DNA of 22,620 nt from Chromera velia (Eukaryota > Sar > Chromeraceae), in assembly GCA_018398765.1 (NCBI GenBank), contig JAHBMJ010002116.1, positions 1-22,620 on the forward strand, in the 5' to 3' direction. Positions within the stretch are counted from its first letter, which is position 1. Each line of letters begins with the position of its first letter. Shown here in pieces: positions 21,020 to 22,620 of the stretch. The notes beneath the pieces are model-generated. The model saw nothing but the letters and a program-made list of their open reading frames with translations. It had not been told where the DNA came from and did no database searches. The translations under genes were made by a program, and so were the position numbers.

Positions 21020-21784
21020 CATTTTTTTAAAATTATCGCGATGCCAGTGATATGGAAGAGGTTCAATCCAATAAAATCATTAGCAAAGCTCCAGTGGCTC
21101 AAAACATCATATTGAAATATTTGAAATAAAAAATTATCTAGCTAAAAAATTATGGGCCAATTTCTATGCTAATTTATAGCTCTCCAATGCTCTCTAAATA
21201 GGTCTTAAATTCTTAGGTTTTTTACAAAAGAATGTGTTACTTTTAGTGTTACTAAACAATTTAAACTAGCATTTAAAACAGCGTCAACACTTAGAAAATT
21301 ATTTGACTCTGCATAACAATTTTAACTGTTTGTAGTGCTGTAGCACGTATGTCTATAATTATTGTCAGAATGCCCCACAAGCAGAGTTTCCGGGGCTGTG
21401 AATAGAAAGAGCGCGTGCGTCGGCTAAACATCGGCTGTAGCGATACCGCCGATACGTACATAGCGATAATGTCATCTTCATGTCACGAACTTACATTCTT
21501 GTAGTGCAGTGTTTCATCTGGCTTAGGATAAGATAGGCTTTATGAACGTGTGTTGTAGAAAGTAGACAGAACTGACAGACTCTCTGAATCTGTGAGCTGT
21601 GGTTGAATATTTTAACATGTAGGAATTACTAGTTAAGGGTGTTATAAGAGGTAGCAGAGTGGTCGATTCAGACTCTTGGTGTGAGCCCAGATCGAAAAAG
21701 CAGTGAACGCCGGTGTGTAATCAGTCTGATGGTTGCCATCGACGATGATTCTTCTTTGTCAGTTGTTGAGCTGTTGTCAGAAGA
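21020..21784. other. AT-rich sequence upstream of the gag-like frame
   Basis: The sequence turns abruptly A/T-rich at about 21020. It contains no long open frame. Near 21430-21468 there is a short inverted repeat (ATCGGC with GCCGAT) and a direct repeat of TAGCGATA at 21438 and 21461. Because it directly precedes a gag-like frame, it may be the LTR or leader of that element, but I could not find matching LTR copies or a convincing primer-binding site. Confidence 0.4.
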
Positions 21785-22201
21785 ATGATAGGAGATACGT
21801 CGACTTTGGTTGGTGCACCAGCAGTAGAAAGACCAAGTAGATTTAGTGTTGGGCAGGTAAAACAAGGATATGAACAACAACTTTTCTCTCCTCAGCAGAC
21901 TCCTACTGTTCTTGCAACATCGCCGGTTACTCATTGTGGGGCGAAGTTGCATCCACCTAAGAAGTACGATGGAAAGCCGGTGAAACGAGAGAGGTGGATC
22001 AAGGACACAGCATGCTATTTAAGGCTGACCAAGACAAAAAATAAAAATATCCTTGATGTTGTGTATGGCTACCTCTCGGATGCTTTGAAGACTTGGTGGG
22101 ATTTGCAGGAAGCTCAAGGAAATGGATGGACTGATTGGCAGGGATTCATTGCGGCCTTAGACGGTCTTAGACTCAGATTCAGAGACTCAGACTTTCACTA
22201 G
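21785..22201 (+). mobile_element. Retrotransposon gag (capsid) fragment, Ty3/gypsy-like
   Basis: A 138-codon frame from ATG 21785 to TAG 22199-22201. Residues ~55 onward fit the retrotransposon gag capsid pattern: KYDGKP, then W of RWIKDT, a spaced helical segment ending in YLSDALKTWW, then W..F..AL and RLRF. Capsid proteins of this group are normally longer and followed by a zinc knuckle and pol. Here the frame stops right after the RLRFRDSDF segment, and the next 400 bases are AT-rich without coding potential. The duplicated AGACTTTCA around 22187-22208 marks possible rearrangement at that break. The copy is therefore truncated or decayed, assuming the host gene is not a domesticated gag. 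The first ~50 residues are low-complexity and unassigned. Confidence 0.65.
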
Positions 22202-22620
22202 ACTTTCATAATAGTAGCAACACTCAAGGTGCATTCCATACTGTCTAAACCTTCAGAATGACTGCCTGCGCTGACCCCAGGCAGCCCTGACAGGCCGCCT
22301 GGAGTCTTATGTATGACCTTCCCCAGGCACTCAGAGGGTCTTTCTGCATTCTCTCTATGGTATGAAAAACGTTGAAAAAAATTTAAAAATGCCTTTATTC
22401 TAGGATTTAGTATCTGAATGCAACTTTAAAGATTCATTTACAATGCCTCAAATTCAATCAATAAATCAAAATTTTTATATAATTCTAGATATTATTTTAT
22501 AGAAAAGAATTAAATCAAATTTTCTAAATAATTTTCCAGAGTAAATTTCCACTCTGCAATAAGTTTATAAACAATGCAAAGTTGCATGTGTCACTTTTTG
22601 TTTACTTAGATTGGCACCTC
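22202..22620. other. AT-rich tail with a GC-rich hairpin cluster
   Basis: Non-coding. A GC-rich patch at 22262-22303 contains CTGCCTG (22262-22268) pairing with CAGGCAG (22278-22284), and then CAGGC-C-GCCTG from 22291. The rest, to the window end, is strongly A/T-rich with no feature I can name. Confidence 0.5.

Noticed and set aside
21645-21700. tRNA-like sequence (A-box-like TAGCAGAGTGG followed by ATCGAA)
   Set aside because: The D-stem does not pair, the B-box is a poor match and the spacing is about seven bases too short. It also failed as a primer-binding site because it does not align with a tRNA 3' end.

Overview
The window reads as nuclear DNA from an alga with a complex, red-lineage plastid. 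A chromerid alveolate resembling Chromera velia is my best guess, at moderate confidence. The evidence is GT-AG introns with strong GTRAGT donors, proteins full of poly-P, poly-G and poly-S low complexity, introns and spacers packed with CT, GT, GA and GAAA microsatellites, and a protein with a signal peptide followed by a transit-like region (Phe at the predicted cleavage point). A brown alga or other stramenopile is the main alternative. Nothing here is prokaryotic.

Layout. (1) 1-5035, plus strand: two tandem related modules of a proline-rich, acidic protein. Module 1 is cut by the window start. Module 2 begins with a CCCH zinc finger and has two further 3' exons. They may be two genes or one bimodular gene, because the exon end at 1657 can splice in frame to 2212. 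(2) 5036 to about 11280: a gene-poor stretch of purine/pyrimidine tracts and microsatellites with no convincing exon. (3) About 11280-12310: an AT-rich island with short direct and inverted repeats, probably a decayed mobile element. (4) 15981-12708, minus strand: a four-exon gene for a 785-residue RING, TRAF-type zinc finger, coiled-coil and kelch protein, a likely E3 ubiquitin ligase. (5) 15982-16574: the shared spacer between that gene and the next, head to head. (6) 16575-20639, plus strand: a six-exon gene for a 592-residue, probably plastid-targeted protein of unrecognised family. (7) 21020-22620: an AT-rich region with a fragment of a retrotransposon gag (Ty3/gypsy-like capsid) open reading frame.

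Gene models were built by hand from splice consensus and reading phase. Both complete multi-exon genes and module 2 close in frame from ATG to stop (785, 592 and 772 residues), which is the main support for them. The genes share no obvious pathway. The closest link is the divergent arrangement of the E3-like gene and the plastid-protein gene, which may share a promoter. The most novel items are the unknown plastid protein, the RING-TRAF-kelch architecture, the tandem CCCH/proline-rich modules, and the repeated placement of pyrimidine microsatellites just upstream of 3' splice sites.
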